Assembly: GCA_045807125.1 (NCBI GenBank)
Contig: JBJMHZ010000043.1
Span: forward strand, 1-64,000
Direction of reading: 5' to 3'
From: JBJMHZ01 sp045807125
GTDB lineage: Bacteria; Actinomycetota; Actinomycetes; JAWWOL01
DNA: 64,000 nt
Shown here: positions 41,641 through 50,676 of the stretch, piece by piece
How the letters are laid out: the number at the start of each line of letters is the position of its first letter
Position numbering within the stretch: position 1 is the first letter of the stretch
Program-made: the position numbers and the translations under genes
The notes under the pieces: model-generated
The model's database searches: none
Seen by the model: the letters and a program-made list of their open reading frames with translations, nothing else
Told to the model about the DNA's origin: nothing

Positions 41641-42393
41641 GTGGACCTCGGCCGTCACCCGCTCGGCGGATCGTCGCCCTTCGAGCGCGCCCCGATCGGC
41701 GTTGCGGCACAGCACGACGGAGCCTCCGAGCACCAGCGGGGCTAGCAGCGCGGCCGTGAGCCCGATGGCGCCGGTCGGCTCCCGCGTCGTGAGCAGCCGG
41801 GCGCCGGGCGTCCACCCCTCGGCCGCCGCATGGGCGCCGGCCCGCTCGACCAGCTCGGCGTGCGCGATCACCGCGCCGCCCAGCTCGACAGCCGGCTCGC
41901 CCGGCCCCACCGGGGCGTACGGCGCGAAGCGGTCGCCGTACGACGGCACCTCGACGGCGTAGTCCAGCGCGCCGGCCGGCAGCGGCGCACCGAGCGGCAG
42001 CGGCGCACCGAGCGGCAGCAGCGACAGGGCGAGCACGTCGCGGGCCGAGACCGTGCCGAGCCGGTCGGCCGCGACGAACGCGGCGGCGAGCCCGGTCGCC
42101 GGCAGCGCATCCTGGCGCAGCGGCACCGCGACCGCACCCGCCGCCCAGCAGGCGGTCAGCGCGACGAGGGCCTGCCAGTGCAGCGGCAGCGCGACGCCGA
42201 CCCGCTCGCCCGGCTCGACCGCCAGGCCGTCCTGGAGCAGGTTCGCCGTCTTGGCCACCCAGTTGTCGAACGTCGCGACCGACAGCTCCACCCGCTCGCC
42301 GGTCGCATCGTCGTAGTGGGTCACGAAGGGGCGCGCCCCGTCCTCGGCGACGGCCCTGCGCAGCAGCTCGTACGGCGTCCGGGGCTGCTTCAT
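41638..42393 (-). CDS. TIGR03089 family protein (AMP-ligase-like N-terminal fragment)
   Basis: The 251-residue product resembles the N-terminal part of acyl-CoA synthetases (TPYELLRRAVAEDGARPFVT, ELSVATFDNWVAKTANLL, VALPLHWQALVALTACWAAGAV). It lacks the ATP-binding loop and C-terminal domain, as in the actinobacterial TIGR03089 family. Function is unknown. In mycobacteria a homologue neighbours an LCP gene, as I recall; here LCP genes are farther away. ATG 42393 has TAGGCT 7 nt upstream. An 18-bp in-frame duplication (41979-42014) encodes repeated PLGAPL. Confidence 0.85.
   Translation of the reverse strand: MKQPRTPYELLRRAVAEDGARPFVTHYDDATGERVELSVATFDNWVAKTANLLQDGLAVEPGERVGVALPLHWQALVALTACWAAGAVAVPLRQDALPATGLAAAFVAADRLGTVSARDVLALSLLPLGAPLPLGAPLPAGALDYAVEVPSYGDRFAPYAPVGPGEPAVELGGAVIAHAELVERAGAHAAAEGWTPGARLLTTREPTGAIGLTAALLAPLVLGGSVVLCRNADRGALEGRRSAERVTAEVH
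41979..42014. repeat. 18-bp direct tandem duplication inside the TIGR03089 gene
   Basis: GGCAGCGGCGCACCGAGC occurs twice back to back (41979-41996, 41997-42014) and a third copy begins. It keeps the reading frame and adds six residues. Confidence 0.85.
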
Positions 42394-42400
42394 CCGGCGG

Positions 42401-42406
42401 AGCCTA
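42401..42406 (-). promoter_or_regulatory. -10 box of leaderless TIGR03089 gene
   Basis: Minus-strand TAGGCT is 7 nt before ATG 42393. It overlaps the 3' end of the SHOCT gene (stop at 42404). Confidence 0.55.
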
Positions 42407-42685
42407 CCGTCGAGGCTCTTGCGCGGCCGTCTCCCGGAGCACCCGCAACCGGTCGTGGTACTCGGCCTCGTCGATCTCCCCGCGGGCGAACCGCTCCGCG
42501 AGCACGTCCTCGGCCCGCCGTCCGGCCGGCGGTGCGGGCGGTGCCGGCGGTGCGCCGCCGGTCCGCGACGAGTTGCGGATCAGGGTCACGACGAGCCAGA
42601 CGACGGCGACCCAGAACAGCAGCGAGAGGACGCTCATCCCGAACCAGATGCCCCAGCCAAGGCCGTGGCCCCACCACCAGAGCAT
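42404..42685 (-). CDS. Small membrane protein with SHOCT domain
   Basis: The 93-residue product has a Trp/Gly-rich start (MLWWWGHGLGWGIWFG), one membrane helix (about 16-40), a Pro-rich linker, and a C-terminal SHOCT motif (AEDVLAERFARGEIDEAEYH, about 65-84). SHOCT domains mediate oligomerisation or protein contacts; the role is unknown. GAGG lies about 12 nt before ATG 42685. It is upstream of TIGR03089 on the same strand, 10 bp apart. Confidence 0.85.
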   Translation of the reverse strand: MLWWWGHGLGWGIWFGMSVLSLLFWVAVVWLVVTLIRNSSRTGGAPPAPPAPPAGRRAEDVLAERFARGEIDEAEYHDRLRVLRETAAQEPRR

Positions 42686-42801
42686 GCGCGTCGACCGCCT
42701 CTCGCCGTACCGAATCAGAGCGTAAGCCCCCGCCGGGCCGTGGCCGAGCAGGGTCGAAGGACCCGCCCGGCTCGGCGGAGGGAGCGCCACCCGCGCGCTG
42801 A

Positions 42802-42807
42802 TAGCCT
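42802..42807 (+). promoter_or_regulatory. -10 box of leaderless DUF2079 gene
   Basis: TAGCCT is 7 nt before GTG 42815; no Shine-Dalgarno is present. Confidence 0.6.
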
Positions 42808-42814
42808 GGCCCGC

Positions 42815-44323
42815 GTGACCGTCACGCGTCCCGGCCACGGCGCACCGGTCACCGAGCCGTCCACGGACGGCCGGCCGCGCCTCCTCCCGCGCGGGCACCG
42901 GCGCGGCGTGCTGCTGCTCGCCGGCGCCCTGCTCGCCGGTTACGCGCTGCTCTCCGTGCTGCGGCACCGCGCGCTGGAGACGACCGCCTTCGACCTCGGC
43001 ATCTTCTTCGACGCCGTGCACGACTGGTCGCGCTTCTCCCTGCCGCACGTGGCGGTCAAGGGCGTGCACAGCGGGTACGGGCCCGGCTTCGACCTGCTGG
43101 GCGACCACTTCCACCCGATCCTCGCGCTGCTGGCGCCGACCATGTGGATCTGGCCGCACCCGGTCACCCTGCTCGTCGACCAGGCGGCGCTGATGGCCGC
43201 GTCGGTCGTGCCGGTGTGGTCGTACGCCGCCCGGCGGCTGCGCTCGGTCACCGCTGCCTACGCGGTGGCGCTGGCGTACGGGCTCTACTGGGGCATCCAG
43301 ACGGCGGTGGCCTTCGACTTCCACGAGATCGCCTTCGCGGTGCCGCTGATCGCGCTGGCCATCGAGCGGATCGACGCCGGTCGGTGGGTGCACGCCTGCA
43401 TCGCGATCGCCCTGCTGGCGCTGGTGAAGGAGGACCTACCGATCCTCATCGCCTTCTTCGGCCTCTACGTCGCATGGCGCGGGCGGCGGTGGCTGCTCGG
43501 CGCGGCGCTCGCGGCGTACGGCATCGCGTCCTACCTGCTCATCACCAAGGTGGCCATGCCGGCGATCGCCGGCCACGATTACGCGTACTGGAGCTTCGGT
43601 CAGCTCGGCCAGGACCTGCCGCACGCGCTGTGGCACATCGCGGCGCACCCGCTGTCGACCGCGCACCTGCTCGTGACGCCGGCCGTGAAGTGGCGCACCG
43701 AGCTGATGCTCTTCGCACCGTTCGCCTTCCTGACGCTGGCCTCGCCGATCGCCGTGCTCGCCGTGCCGCTGCTCGCCGAGCGCTTCCTCTCCAGCGGGCA
43801 TCAGTACTGGGTCACCGCCTTCCACTACTCCGCGACGACGGCCCCGGTGATCGCCATGGGCGCGGCCGACGGGCTGGGCCGGGTGCTCGACCGGCTCGCC
43901 ACGAAGCGGCGCGCTTGGTGGCAGCGGGCGCTGCGGCGCTGGCTGCCGCTCGCGATGGCCGCCGCCGCCGTCGGGATCGTGGCCGCCTTCCCGTTCCGCG
44001 AGCTCGTCGCTCCCCGGCTGTGGGTAGGCAACGCGCACATCGACGCGGGGCATGCGGCGATCGCGGCGGTGCCGAGCGGCGTCGTCGTCGAGGCGTCGGA
44101 CGAGATCCAGCCGCACCTCGCCGACCGCACCACCGCCCTGCTGCTCGACGGGCGCGAGCACGGCGCGCAATACGTCGTCGCCAACGTGGGCAGCAAGGAG
44201 TGGCCGCTCAACTCCTTGGCGCGCCAGGCCGCGTACGTCGACCGGCTGCGCGGCGAGGGCTGGACCGTCGTGCTCGCCAGGGACCGCTACGTCGTCCTGC
44301 GGGTACCGGGCGCGCGCCCGTGA
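42815..44323 (+). CDS. DUF2079 multi-pass membrane protein
   Basis: The 502-residue product has a short cytoplasmic head then about ten membrane helices. An early loop holds ETTAFDLGIFFDAVHDWSRF, DLLGDHFHPILALLAP and, later, FDFHEIAF and ALVKEDLPIL, the DUF2079 pattern. These proteins resemble GT-C (ArnT/PMT-like) polyprenyl-phosphosugar transferases, but activity is not proven. The C-terminal extracytoplasmic part (about 390-500) has VEASDEIQPHLADRT. It is coupled to the next gene by a GTGA overlap. Confidence 0.85.
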   Translation: MTVTRPGHGAPVTEPSTDGRPRLLPRGHRRGVLLLAGALLAGYALLSVLRHRALETTAFDLGIFFDAVHDWSRFSLPHVAVKGVHSGYGPGFDLLGDHFHPILALLAPTMWIWPHPVTLLVDQAALMAASVVPVWSYAARRLRSVTAAYAVALAYGLYWGIQTAVAFDFHEIAFAVPLIALAIERIDAGRWVHACIAIALLALVKEDLPILIAFFGLYVAWRGRRWLLGAALAAYGIASYLLITKVAMPAIAGHDYAYWSFGQLGQDLPHALWHIAAHPLSTAHLLVTPAVKWRTELMLFAPFAFLTLASPIAVLAVPLLAERFLSSGHQYWVTAFHYSATTAPVIAMGAADGLGRVLDRLATKRRAWWQRALRRWLPLAMAAAAVGIVAAFPFRELVAPRLWVGNAHIDAGHAAIAAVPSGVVVEASDEIQPHLADRTTALLLDGREHGAQYVVANVGSKEWPLNSLARQAAYVDRLRGEGWTVVLARDRYVVLRVPGARP

Positions 44324-46368
44324 CGGCCAGCGACCGGCTGGGGCGCGGGCTGGCGGCCGGCCTGGTGACCGGCACCGCCTGGCTGATGACCGCACCGGCC
44401 GTGCTGCTCGCCGCGTGGCTGCTCGCCGGCGTGCCGCTGCTGCTGGCCGGCGCCTTCCGGCCGGCGTGGGCGGTGCCGGCCGCGGCGGCGCTCGCGCTGC
44501 CGATGCTGCTGGTCGCCCGCCGGGTGCGCGCGCCGGCCCTGCCGTGGTGGGCCGCGCTGCTCACTCTGGTCGTCGTCGGCTGCGCCACGGGATGGGCGGT
44601 CGCCCACGCGTCGGAGAACCTCGTGGTTCGGCGCGACCCCGGCCCGTACGGGCTGATCGCGCACTGGATCGGCGTGCACGGCACCATGCGCATCCCCGAC
44701 GACGCGGCGGTCTTCGGTCACGACCCGGCGCTCAGCTACGACAGTCCCGGTTTCTACTCCGGGCCGGGCGACTCGGTGCAGCCGCAGTTCCAGTCGGGGC
44801 CGGCGCTGGCGTTCGCGCCCGGGGCGTGGGTGGCCGGGCTGCACGGCGGGCTCGCCGCCAACGCGGTCATCGCGGGGCTGGCGGTGCTCGCCGCCGCCGG
44901 GCTCGCCGCGCGCGTCATCGGGCCGTGCTGGGCGCCGCTCGCCGCGCTCGTGCTCGCGGTCGCGTACCCCCAGACGCACACCGCCCGGTCGCCGTACAGC
45001 GAGACGGTCGACGAGCTGCTGCTGCTCGGCGGGCTCGCGATGCTGGTCGCCGCCCTGTCGTGCGCGGGGGACGGGCGGGACGGCGTGGACGGCGATCGCG
45101 TGCCCATCGGGCCGCTTGCCATCGCCGGGCTCGTGCTGGGCGCCGCGCCGCTCGCCAGGGTCGACGCGTTCGTCGACCTGATGCCGCTCGCGGTGGTGAT
45201 CGTGCTGCTGGCGGCGCTGCCCGGGCGGCGGCCGCTGCGCCGGGCCGGGGCCCTGGCCGCCGGGCTGGCGGCCGGCATCGGGCTGGCCCTCGCCGACGAC
45301 CACTGGCTGCACTACCTGTACGTGCACGACATCCCGGCATCGCTCGACCCGCTGTGGATCGGCGGGGCGGTGCTCGCGGCGCTGACCATGGTGGCTGCGG
45401 TGGCGGTGCGCCGCCCGGCCGTCCGGGCCAGGCTCGCGAGGGTGCCGCGGCAGCTGCTGCACCGGGTGGCGGCCGCGGCCGCGGCCGCCGTCTGCCTCGT
45501 CGCGGCCGGGCTGTGGTTCGTGCGGCCCTACGTCTCGCACCCGCTCACCTGGCCCACCGACCCGGCGATCCCCGAGATCGCCGAGCTGCAGCGCTTCCAG
45601 CACCTGCCGGTCGACGGGCGCCGCACCTACGCCGAGTGGTCGCTGCACTGGCTCGGCTGGTGGCTCGGGCCGGTCACGGTCGTCCTCGCGGTGGCGGCGC
45701 TGGCCGCGCTGGTGCGCCGGCACGTGCGCGGGCGCGACCTCGCGCTCGTGCCGCTCACGGTGGTGACCCTCTGCGCCGCCGTGGTCGTGCTCTACGACCC
45801 CAAGGCGGCCGGCGACCACCCCTGGGTGGAGCGCCGGTTCGTCCCCGTCGTGCTGCCGGCCGTCGTCCTGCTCGCGACCGCGGCGCTGGCGTGGCTGGCC
45901 CGCCGTGCCCCGCGCGGGCGGCTCGTCGCGGCGGTGGGCGCGGTCGCTGTCCTCGCCCCGACCGTGGTGGCGAGCGCGTCGCTCTGGGGCTCGCGCACCG
46001 AGACCGGCCAGTACGCCGCGGTCCGCACGCTCTGCGCGCGGGCCGGCCCGGGCGCCGCCGTCGTCATGGTCGACGACCCGGTCGGGCTGCGGCTGGCGCA
46101 GACCGTCCGCGACCTGTGCGGAGTGCCGGTGGCCCGCCTGCGGCGCGGCACCGTGGCCGGTGCGGTCGATCGGCTGGCGCGGCCGGTGGCGGCGACCGGG
46201 CGCCACCTCGTGCTGATGGGCTGGGAGCGGAGCGCGCTCGGCGCGTACGCCGGGCGGGCCGAGCAGGTGGTCGGCCTGACCTACCCCTCCGACCAGCGAC
46301 TGCTGATGAAGCGGCCCTCGACCGTGGGCCACGAGGATCTCCAGGTGTGGCTCGTCGACCTCGGCTGA
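44320..46368 (+). CDS. Large GT-C-like membrane protein
   Basis: The 682-residue product has about a dozen membrane helices and an early loop with VVRRDPGPYGLIAHWIGVHG and DSVQPQFQSGPALAFAPGAW, the acidic/aromatic pattern of GT-C (GT39/GT87-like) enzymes. A C-terminal soluble domain (about 560-680) includes VMVDDPVGLRLAQTVRDLCG. It probably uses a polyprenyl-phosphate sugar to decorate an exported glycan or protein. It is translationally coupled to the DUF2079 gene, hinting at a shared pathway. I cannot assign a donor or acceptor. Confidence 0.75.
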   Translation: MTASDRLGRGLAAGLVTGTAWLMTAPAVLLAAWLLAGVPLLLAGAFRPAWAVPAAAALALPMLLVARRVRAPALPWWAALLTLVVVGCATGWAVAHASENLVVRRDPGPYGLIAHWIGVHGTMRIPDDAAVFGHDPALSYDSPGFYSGPGDSVQPQFQSGPALAFAPGAWVAGLHGGLAANAVIAGLAVLAAAGLAARVIGPCWAPLAALVLAVAYPQTHTARSPYSETVDELLLLGGLAMLVAALSCAGDGRDGVDGDRVPIGPLAIAGLVLGAAPLARVDAFVDLMPLAVVIVLLAALPGRRPLRRAGALAAGLAAGIGLALADDHWLHYLYVHDIPASLDPLWIGGAVLAALTMVAAVAVRRPAVRARLARVPRQLLHRVAAAAAAAVCLVAAGLWFVRPYVSHPLTWPTDPAIPEIAELQRFQHLPVDGRRTYAEWSLHWLGWWLGPVTVVLAVAALAALVRRHVRGRDLALVPLTVVTLCAAVVVLYDPKAAGDHPWVERRFVPVVLPAVVLLATAALAWLARRAPRGRLVAAVGAVAVLAPTVVASASLWGSRTETGQYAAVRTLCARAGPGAAVVMVDDPVGLRLAQTVRDLCGVPVARLRRGTVAGAVDRLARPVAATGRHLVLMGWERSALGAYAGRAEQVVGLTYPSDQRLLMKRPSTVGHEDLQVWLVDLG

Positions 46369-46454
46369 GCGAGCGCGGTTGCGGGCGAAAGGTCCGGCCG
46401 CGTCCTGCCGACGTGGCTAATGTCAGGCACCTGCCGTCCCGAGGAGTCGCCGTC

Positions 46455-48329
46455 GTGCACCGCCCAGCCCCGCGCCTCGCTGCCACCGTCACCGGCTGCC
46501 TCGCCGCTGCGGCGCTCCTCACCGCCGCGCCGGGCAGCACCGCGGGAGCCGCGGGCACCACGAGCGCCGTGCAGGAGGTCTACCGGGTGCCGGCGAGCGG
46601 GATCTTCACCGTCGACGGGCGCGGCTACGGCCACGGGTACGGGATGTCGCAGTGGGGCGCGGCGCAGGCCGCCGAGCAGGGCGTGCCGGCGAGCCGGATC
46701 CTCGACTTCTACTACCCGGGCACGACGGCGGCGCCGGCCGGCAACCCCTGGATCAAGGTCGCGCTCACCGGCACCGGCAACGGCTCCACGACGGCCGGGT
46801 ACGGCGGCAGCGGCAGCTACCGCTACCAGTGCAGCGACGCGGCGCACGCCTCGACGTACTGCGCGCTCGTGGTCGACGTGACCAGCGGGCTGGTCGTGAC
46901 CGACTCGGCGACCGGCAACCATCCCGACACGACCGCGGGCGTCACGAAGTGGCAGGTGACCGTCGCCGCGGACGGCCTGCACCTGGCCGGCTGGACGGGC
47001 GGCGCATGGGCCGACGCGCCCGTCGGCGGGCAGGCTGCGGTGACCGGCCCGCTGCTCCTTTCCGGCCCGACGTTCGTGCGCGTCGACTACGGCAGCGCCC
47101 AGCGCGACTACCGCGGCATCGTCTCCGCGACCTGGACGTCGCCGGCCGGCACCAGCCCGGCCCGGATGATCCGCCTCGACTCGCTGCACCTCGACGACTA
47201 CGTGCGGGGCGTCGTCTACCGGGAGTCGTCGTCCTCGTGGGGGCTGGCCGCGCTTGAGGCGCAGGCCGTGGCTGCGCGGTCGTACGCGGCCAGCTTCCGG
47301 CACGACTCGCGCGGCGCCGGCAAGCCGTACGACATCTGCGACTCCACCTTCTGCCAGGTCTTCGGCGGGAGCCGGCTCTACTCGGGCGGGTCGTCCACCT
47401 GGCTGGAGCCCGACCCGGCCCAGCCGGCGTCGGACCCGGTGACGCAGACCGCCGACACGATCCGGCTCACCTCCGACGGGCTGCCGCTGTGGGCGGAGTT
47501 CAGCTCGTCGAACGGCGGCTGGACCGCCGGTGGCGCGACGTACGCGACCCCCAGGTACGACGCCTGGGACTACCACAGCGCCGACCCGTCGCGCCGGTGG
47601 TCCACGACGCTTCACGCGGCCTCGATCGCGAGCGGCTACGGGCTCGCGCGGCTCGACGAGCTGATCGTCACCCAGCGCGACGGCACCTCGGCGCAGTGGG
47701 GCGGCCGGGTGCGGGCCGTCCGGCTCGTCGGCGTCGACGCCGGCGGGGCCACCCGCACGGTCGACCTCACCAGCCAGACGGCGGTGCGCTTCGGCATGCG
47801 CTCGACCTTCTGGCACATCTCGACGGTGACCCTCACCGGACCGGTGAGCGCGCCGAGGGGCAGCACGGTCGCGCTGCACGGCACCGCGTCGCCGGGCGCG
47901 GCCGTCACGGTCTACCGCAAGGCGCAGAACTGGGGCGCGTACGCCGAGCTCGCGCAGGTGACCGCCGACGCGACGGGAGCGTTCACCGCCCGCTACCGCG
48001 CCACCGTCGACGACCAGTACTACGCGGTCGCCGGCGGGCGCTCCTCGGCGGTCGGCCTGACCTCCGCGACCGGGACGACGGTCACCGGCCCGGCCACCGC
48101 CGCGAGAGGCACGTGGGTCAAGGTCACCGGTTACGCCGAGCCGGGCGCCGCCGTCACCCTCCACGTGCGCAAGGCCGGCGCGAGCGGTTGGATCACCCGC
48201 CCGGCGACCACCGCGGGAGCCGCCGGGTGGTGGACCCGATCGTTCTACGCGGACGCATCGGCGAGCTACTTCGCCGATGCTGCCGGACAGGTCTCCGCTA
48301 CGCGGACGACCACCGTGGCGTCGGCGTAG
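46455..48329 (+). CDS. Secreted SpoIID/LytB-domain protein with Ig-like repeats
   Basis: The 624-residue product starts at GTG 46455 (GAGGAG about 9 nt upstream) with a signal peptide (LAATVTGCLAAAALLTAAPG). It has FTVDGRGYGHGYGMSQWGAA (about 50-69) and the SpoIID core: MIRLDSLHLDDYVRGVVYRE, EAQAVAARSYAASF, DICDSTFCQVFGG, FSSSNGGWT. Two Ig-like domains follow (about 455-535 and 540-620). SpoIID is a peptidoglycan lytic transglycosylase; vegetative relatives in actinobacteria may remodel the wall. A TAGGCT overlapping the stop could start the next transcript. Confidence 0.9.
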   Translation: MHRPAPRLAATVTGCLAAAALLTAAPGSTAGAAGTTSAVQEVYRVPASGIFTVDGRGYGHGYGMSQWGAAQAAEQGVPASRILDFYYPGTTAAPAGNPWIKVALTGTGNGSTTAGYGGSGSYRYQCSDAAHASTYCALVVDVTSGLVVTDSATGNHPDTTAGVTKWQVTVAADGLHLAGWTGGAWADAPVGGQAAVTGPLLLSGPTFVRVDYGSAQRDYRGIVSATWTSPAGTSPARMIRLDSLHLDDYVRGVVYRESSSSWGLAALEAQAVAARSYAASFRHDSRGAGKPYDICDSTFCQVFGGSRLYSGGSSTWLEPDPAQPASDPVTQTADTIRLTSDGLPLWAEFSSSNGGWTAGGATYATPRYDAWDYHSADPSRRWSTTLHAASIASGYGLARLDELIVTQRDGTSAQWGGRVRAVRLVGVDAGGATRTVDLTSQTAVRFGMRSTFWHISTVTLTGPVSAPRGSTVALHGTASPGAAVTVYRKAQNWGAYAELAQVTADATGAFTARYRATVDDQYYAVAGGRSSAVGLTSATGTTVTGPATAARGTWVKVTGYAEPGAAVTLHVRKAGASGWITRPATTAGAAGWWTRSFYADASASYFADAAGQVSATRTTTVASA

Positions 48330-48384
48330 GCTGCTAGGTGGCGGCCTCGACCGCCCCACCTTCGTGAATGTGAGGAGTCGCAGC

Positions 48385-49512
48385 GTGGCGCCCCGCGTGC
48401 TCGTCGACGCAACGGCCGTACCGGCGGACCGCGGCGGAGTCGGACGATACGTCGATGGCCTGATCGCCGCGCTCGGCGCGATGCAGGCCGATCTCGCTGT
48501 CGTGTGCCAGCGGGCCGACGCCGAGCGCTACGGGCGGATAGCGTCCGGGGCGACGATCGTCGCCGGCCCCGCGGCGATATCGCACCGCCCTGCCCGGCTC
48601 GCCTGGGAGCAGACCGGGCTGCCGCTCGTCGCCCAGCAGGTCGGCGCCGACGTGGTGCACTCGCCGCACTACACGATGCCGCTGCGGGCCGGCCGGCCCG
48701 TCGTCGTCACCATCCACGACGTCACCTGGTTCAGCCAGCCCGAGGTGCACAGCCCGGTCAAGGGCACCTTCTTCCGCTCGGCGATCCGCACCGCGCTGCG
48801 CCGCGCCGACCGGGTGATCGTGCCGAGCAAGGCGACGAGGGACGAGCTCGGGCGCGTCCTCGACGCCGACCTGACGAGGGTCGACGTCGCCTTCCACGGG
48901 GTCGACACCGACCTGTTCCACCCGCCGACCGACGCCGAGCGGCAGCGGGTCGCGGCGCGGCTCGGGCTGCACGGGCAGAGCTACGTCGCGTTCCTCGGCA
49001 CCCTGGAGCCGCGCAAGAACGTGCCCAACCTCGTCCGCGGCTGGGTCAAGGCGGTCGCCGACCGGCCCGACCCCCCGACGCTCGTCCTCGCCGGCGGCAC
49101 CGGCTGGGACGAGGAGGTCGACGCGGCCACCGTCGCCGTGCCGTCGCACCTGCGGGTCATTCGCCCCGGCTACCTGCGCTTCGCCGACCTGCCCGGGTTC
49201 CTCGGCGGGGCACGGGTCGTCGCCTACCCCAGCCACGGGGAGGGCTTCGGGCTGCCGGTCCTGGAGGCCATGGCCTGCCGGGCGCCGGTGCTGACCACGC
49301 ACCGGCTGTCCCTGCCCGAGGTCGGCGGCGACGCGGTCGCCTACACCGAGCCCGACGCCGACGCCATCGCCGGCGCGCTCGGCGCGCTGCTCGACGACCC
49401 GGCGCGGCGCGAGGCGCTCGCCGAGGCCGGCTACCGCCGGTCGCGCGAGTTCACCTGGGCGGCCAGCGCAGAGGCGCACCTCGGCGCTTGGGCCCGCGCG
49501 GCCGCGAGCTGA
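48385..49512 (+). CDS. Glycosyltransferase family 4
   Basis: The 375-residue GT-B enzyme shows RVLVDATAVPADRGGVGRYV, VVHSPHYTMPL, FLGTLEPRKNVPNLVRGW (about 215-232) and the E-x7-E region SHGEGFGLPVLEAMACRAP. It resembles mannosyl- or rhamnosyltransferases of surface glycan synthesis. GTG 48385 follows AGGAG by 7 nt. A TAGGCT at 48327-48332, over the upstream stop, may be the -10. The gene is immediately followed by the guanylyltransferase, so a GDP-mannose donor is plausible. Confidence 0.9.
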   Translation: MAPRVLVDATAVPADRGGVGRYVDGLIAALGAMQADLAVVCQRADAERYGRIASGATIVAGPAAISHRPARLAWEQTGLPLVAQQVGADVVHSPHYTMPLRAGRPVVVTIHDVTWFSQPEVHSPVKGTFFRSAIRTALRRADRVIVPSKATRDELGRVLDADLTRVDVAFHGVDTDLFHPPTDAERQRVAARLGLHGQSYVAFLGTLEPRKNVPNLVRGWVKAVADRPDPPTLVLAGGTGWDEEVDAATVAVPSHLRVIRPGYLRFADLPGFLGGARVVAYPSHGEGFGLPVLEAMACRAPVLTTHRLSLPEVGGDAVAYTEPDADAIAGALGALLDDPARREALAEAGYRRSREFTWAASAEAHLGAWARAAAS

Positions 49513-49544
49513 CCCGTACGCCCACCGGCGCGGAGGGCCGACCG

Positions 49545-50612
49545 ATCGAAGCGATCATGCTGGTGGGCGGCCAGGGCACCCGGCTGCGCCCGCTGACGGT
49601 CTCGACGCCGAAGCCGATGCTGCCGGCCGCCGGCGTGCCGTTCCTCACCCACCAGCTCGCCAGGGCCAGGGCGGCGGGCGTCGCGCACGTCGTGCTGGCG
49701 ACGTCGTACCGGCCGGAGGTGTTCACCGGCCACTTCGGCGACGGCTCGACCCTCGGCCTGGCCATCGACTACGTCACCGAGGCTGAGCCGCTCGGCACCG
49801 GCGGCGCGATCCGCAACGTCGCCGACCGGCTGCGGTCCGGGCCGGACGACCCGGTCCTGATCCTGAACGGCGACATCCTGTCCGGTCACGACATCGGGGC
49901 GCAGGTGCGGCTGCACGAGCAGCGCGGCGCCGACGTGACGCTGCACCTGACCGAGGTGGCCGACGCGCGCGCGTTCGGCTGCGTGCCCACCGACGCCGGC
50001 GGCCGGGTGACCGCCTTCTGCGAGAAGATGCCGCAGCCGGTCACCAACCGGATCAACGCCGGGTGCTACGTCTTCCGCCGGTCGGTGATCGACGCCGTCC
50101 CGGCCGGGCGGGTCGTGTCGGTGGAGCGGGAGACGTTCCCCGGCCTGCTGGCCGCCGGCGCCACCGTGCTCGGGTACGTCGACACCGCGTACTGGCTCGA
50201 CCTCGGCACGCCCGATGCCTACGTGACCGGCTGCTGCGACCTGGTGCTGGGGCGGGCGCCCTCGCCGGTGGTGGAGCGCACCGGCGAGCGGCTGGTGCTG
50301 GGCGGCGCAGGCGTCGCGCCGGACGCCGTGCTCACCGGCGGCACGACGGTCGGCGCCGGGGCCACGATCGGCGCCGGCGCGACGCTCGACGCGTCGGTGG
50401 TGCTGGACGGCGCGCGGGTGGGGGCCGGGGCCAGGCTGCGCCGCTCGGTCGTCGGCCGCGAGGCGGTGATCGGCGACGGAGTGGTGCTCGACGAGGCCGT
50501 GGTCGGCGACGGCGCGCGCGTCGAGGCCGGCAACGAGCTGCGGGCCGGTGCGCGGGTGTGGGCCGGTGCCGCGCTCGCTCCCGGCGCGGTGCGGTTCTCC
50601 TCCGACCGCTGA
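49545..50612 (+). CDS. manC: Mannose-1-phosphate guanylyltransferase-like nucleotidyltransferase with left-handed beta-helix
   Basis: The product has the nucleotidyltransferase loop MLVGGQGTRLRPLTVSTPKP, DPVLILNGDIL, EAEPLGTGGAI and AYWLDLGTPDAYV. The C-terminal hexapeptide beta-helix spans about residues 255-345 (VGAGATIGAGATLD). It makes GDP-mannose (or a related NDP-sugar). The start is unclear. ATG 49557 would remove the first beta strand. ATC 49545 has a perfect GGAGGG 7 nt upstream and matches the family N-terminus (355 residues). CTG 49509 would overlap the GT4 stop as cTGA. The enzyme call is firm, the start is not. Confidence 0.85.
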   Translation: MEAIMLVGGQGTRLRPLTVSTPKPMLPAAGVPFLTHQLARARAAGVAHVVLATSYRPEVFTGHFGDGSTLGLAIDYVTEAEPLGTGGAIRNVADRLRSGPDDPVLILNGDILSGHDIGAQVRLHEQRGADVTLHLTEVADARAFGCVPTDAGGRVTAFCEKMPQPVTNRINAGCYVFRRSVIDAVPAGRVVSVERETFPGLLAAGATVLGYVDTAYWLDLGTPDAYVTGCCDLVLGRAPSPVVERTGERLVLGGAGVAPDAVLTGGTTVGAGATIGAGATLDASVVLDGARVGAGARLRRSVVGREAVIGDGVVLDEAVVGDGARVEAGNELRAGARVWAGAALAPGAVRFSSDR

Positions 50613-50676
50613 GCCGGCCCCGGCCGTGCCCGCCGGGTCCGCGACGGGCTGCGGGCGAGCGGGCCGCTCCAGCGGC

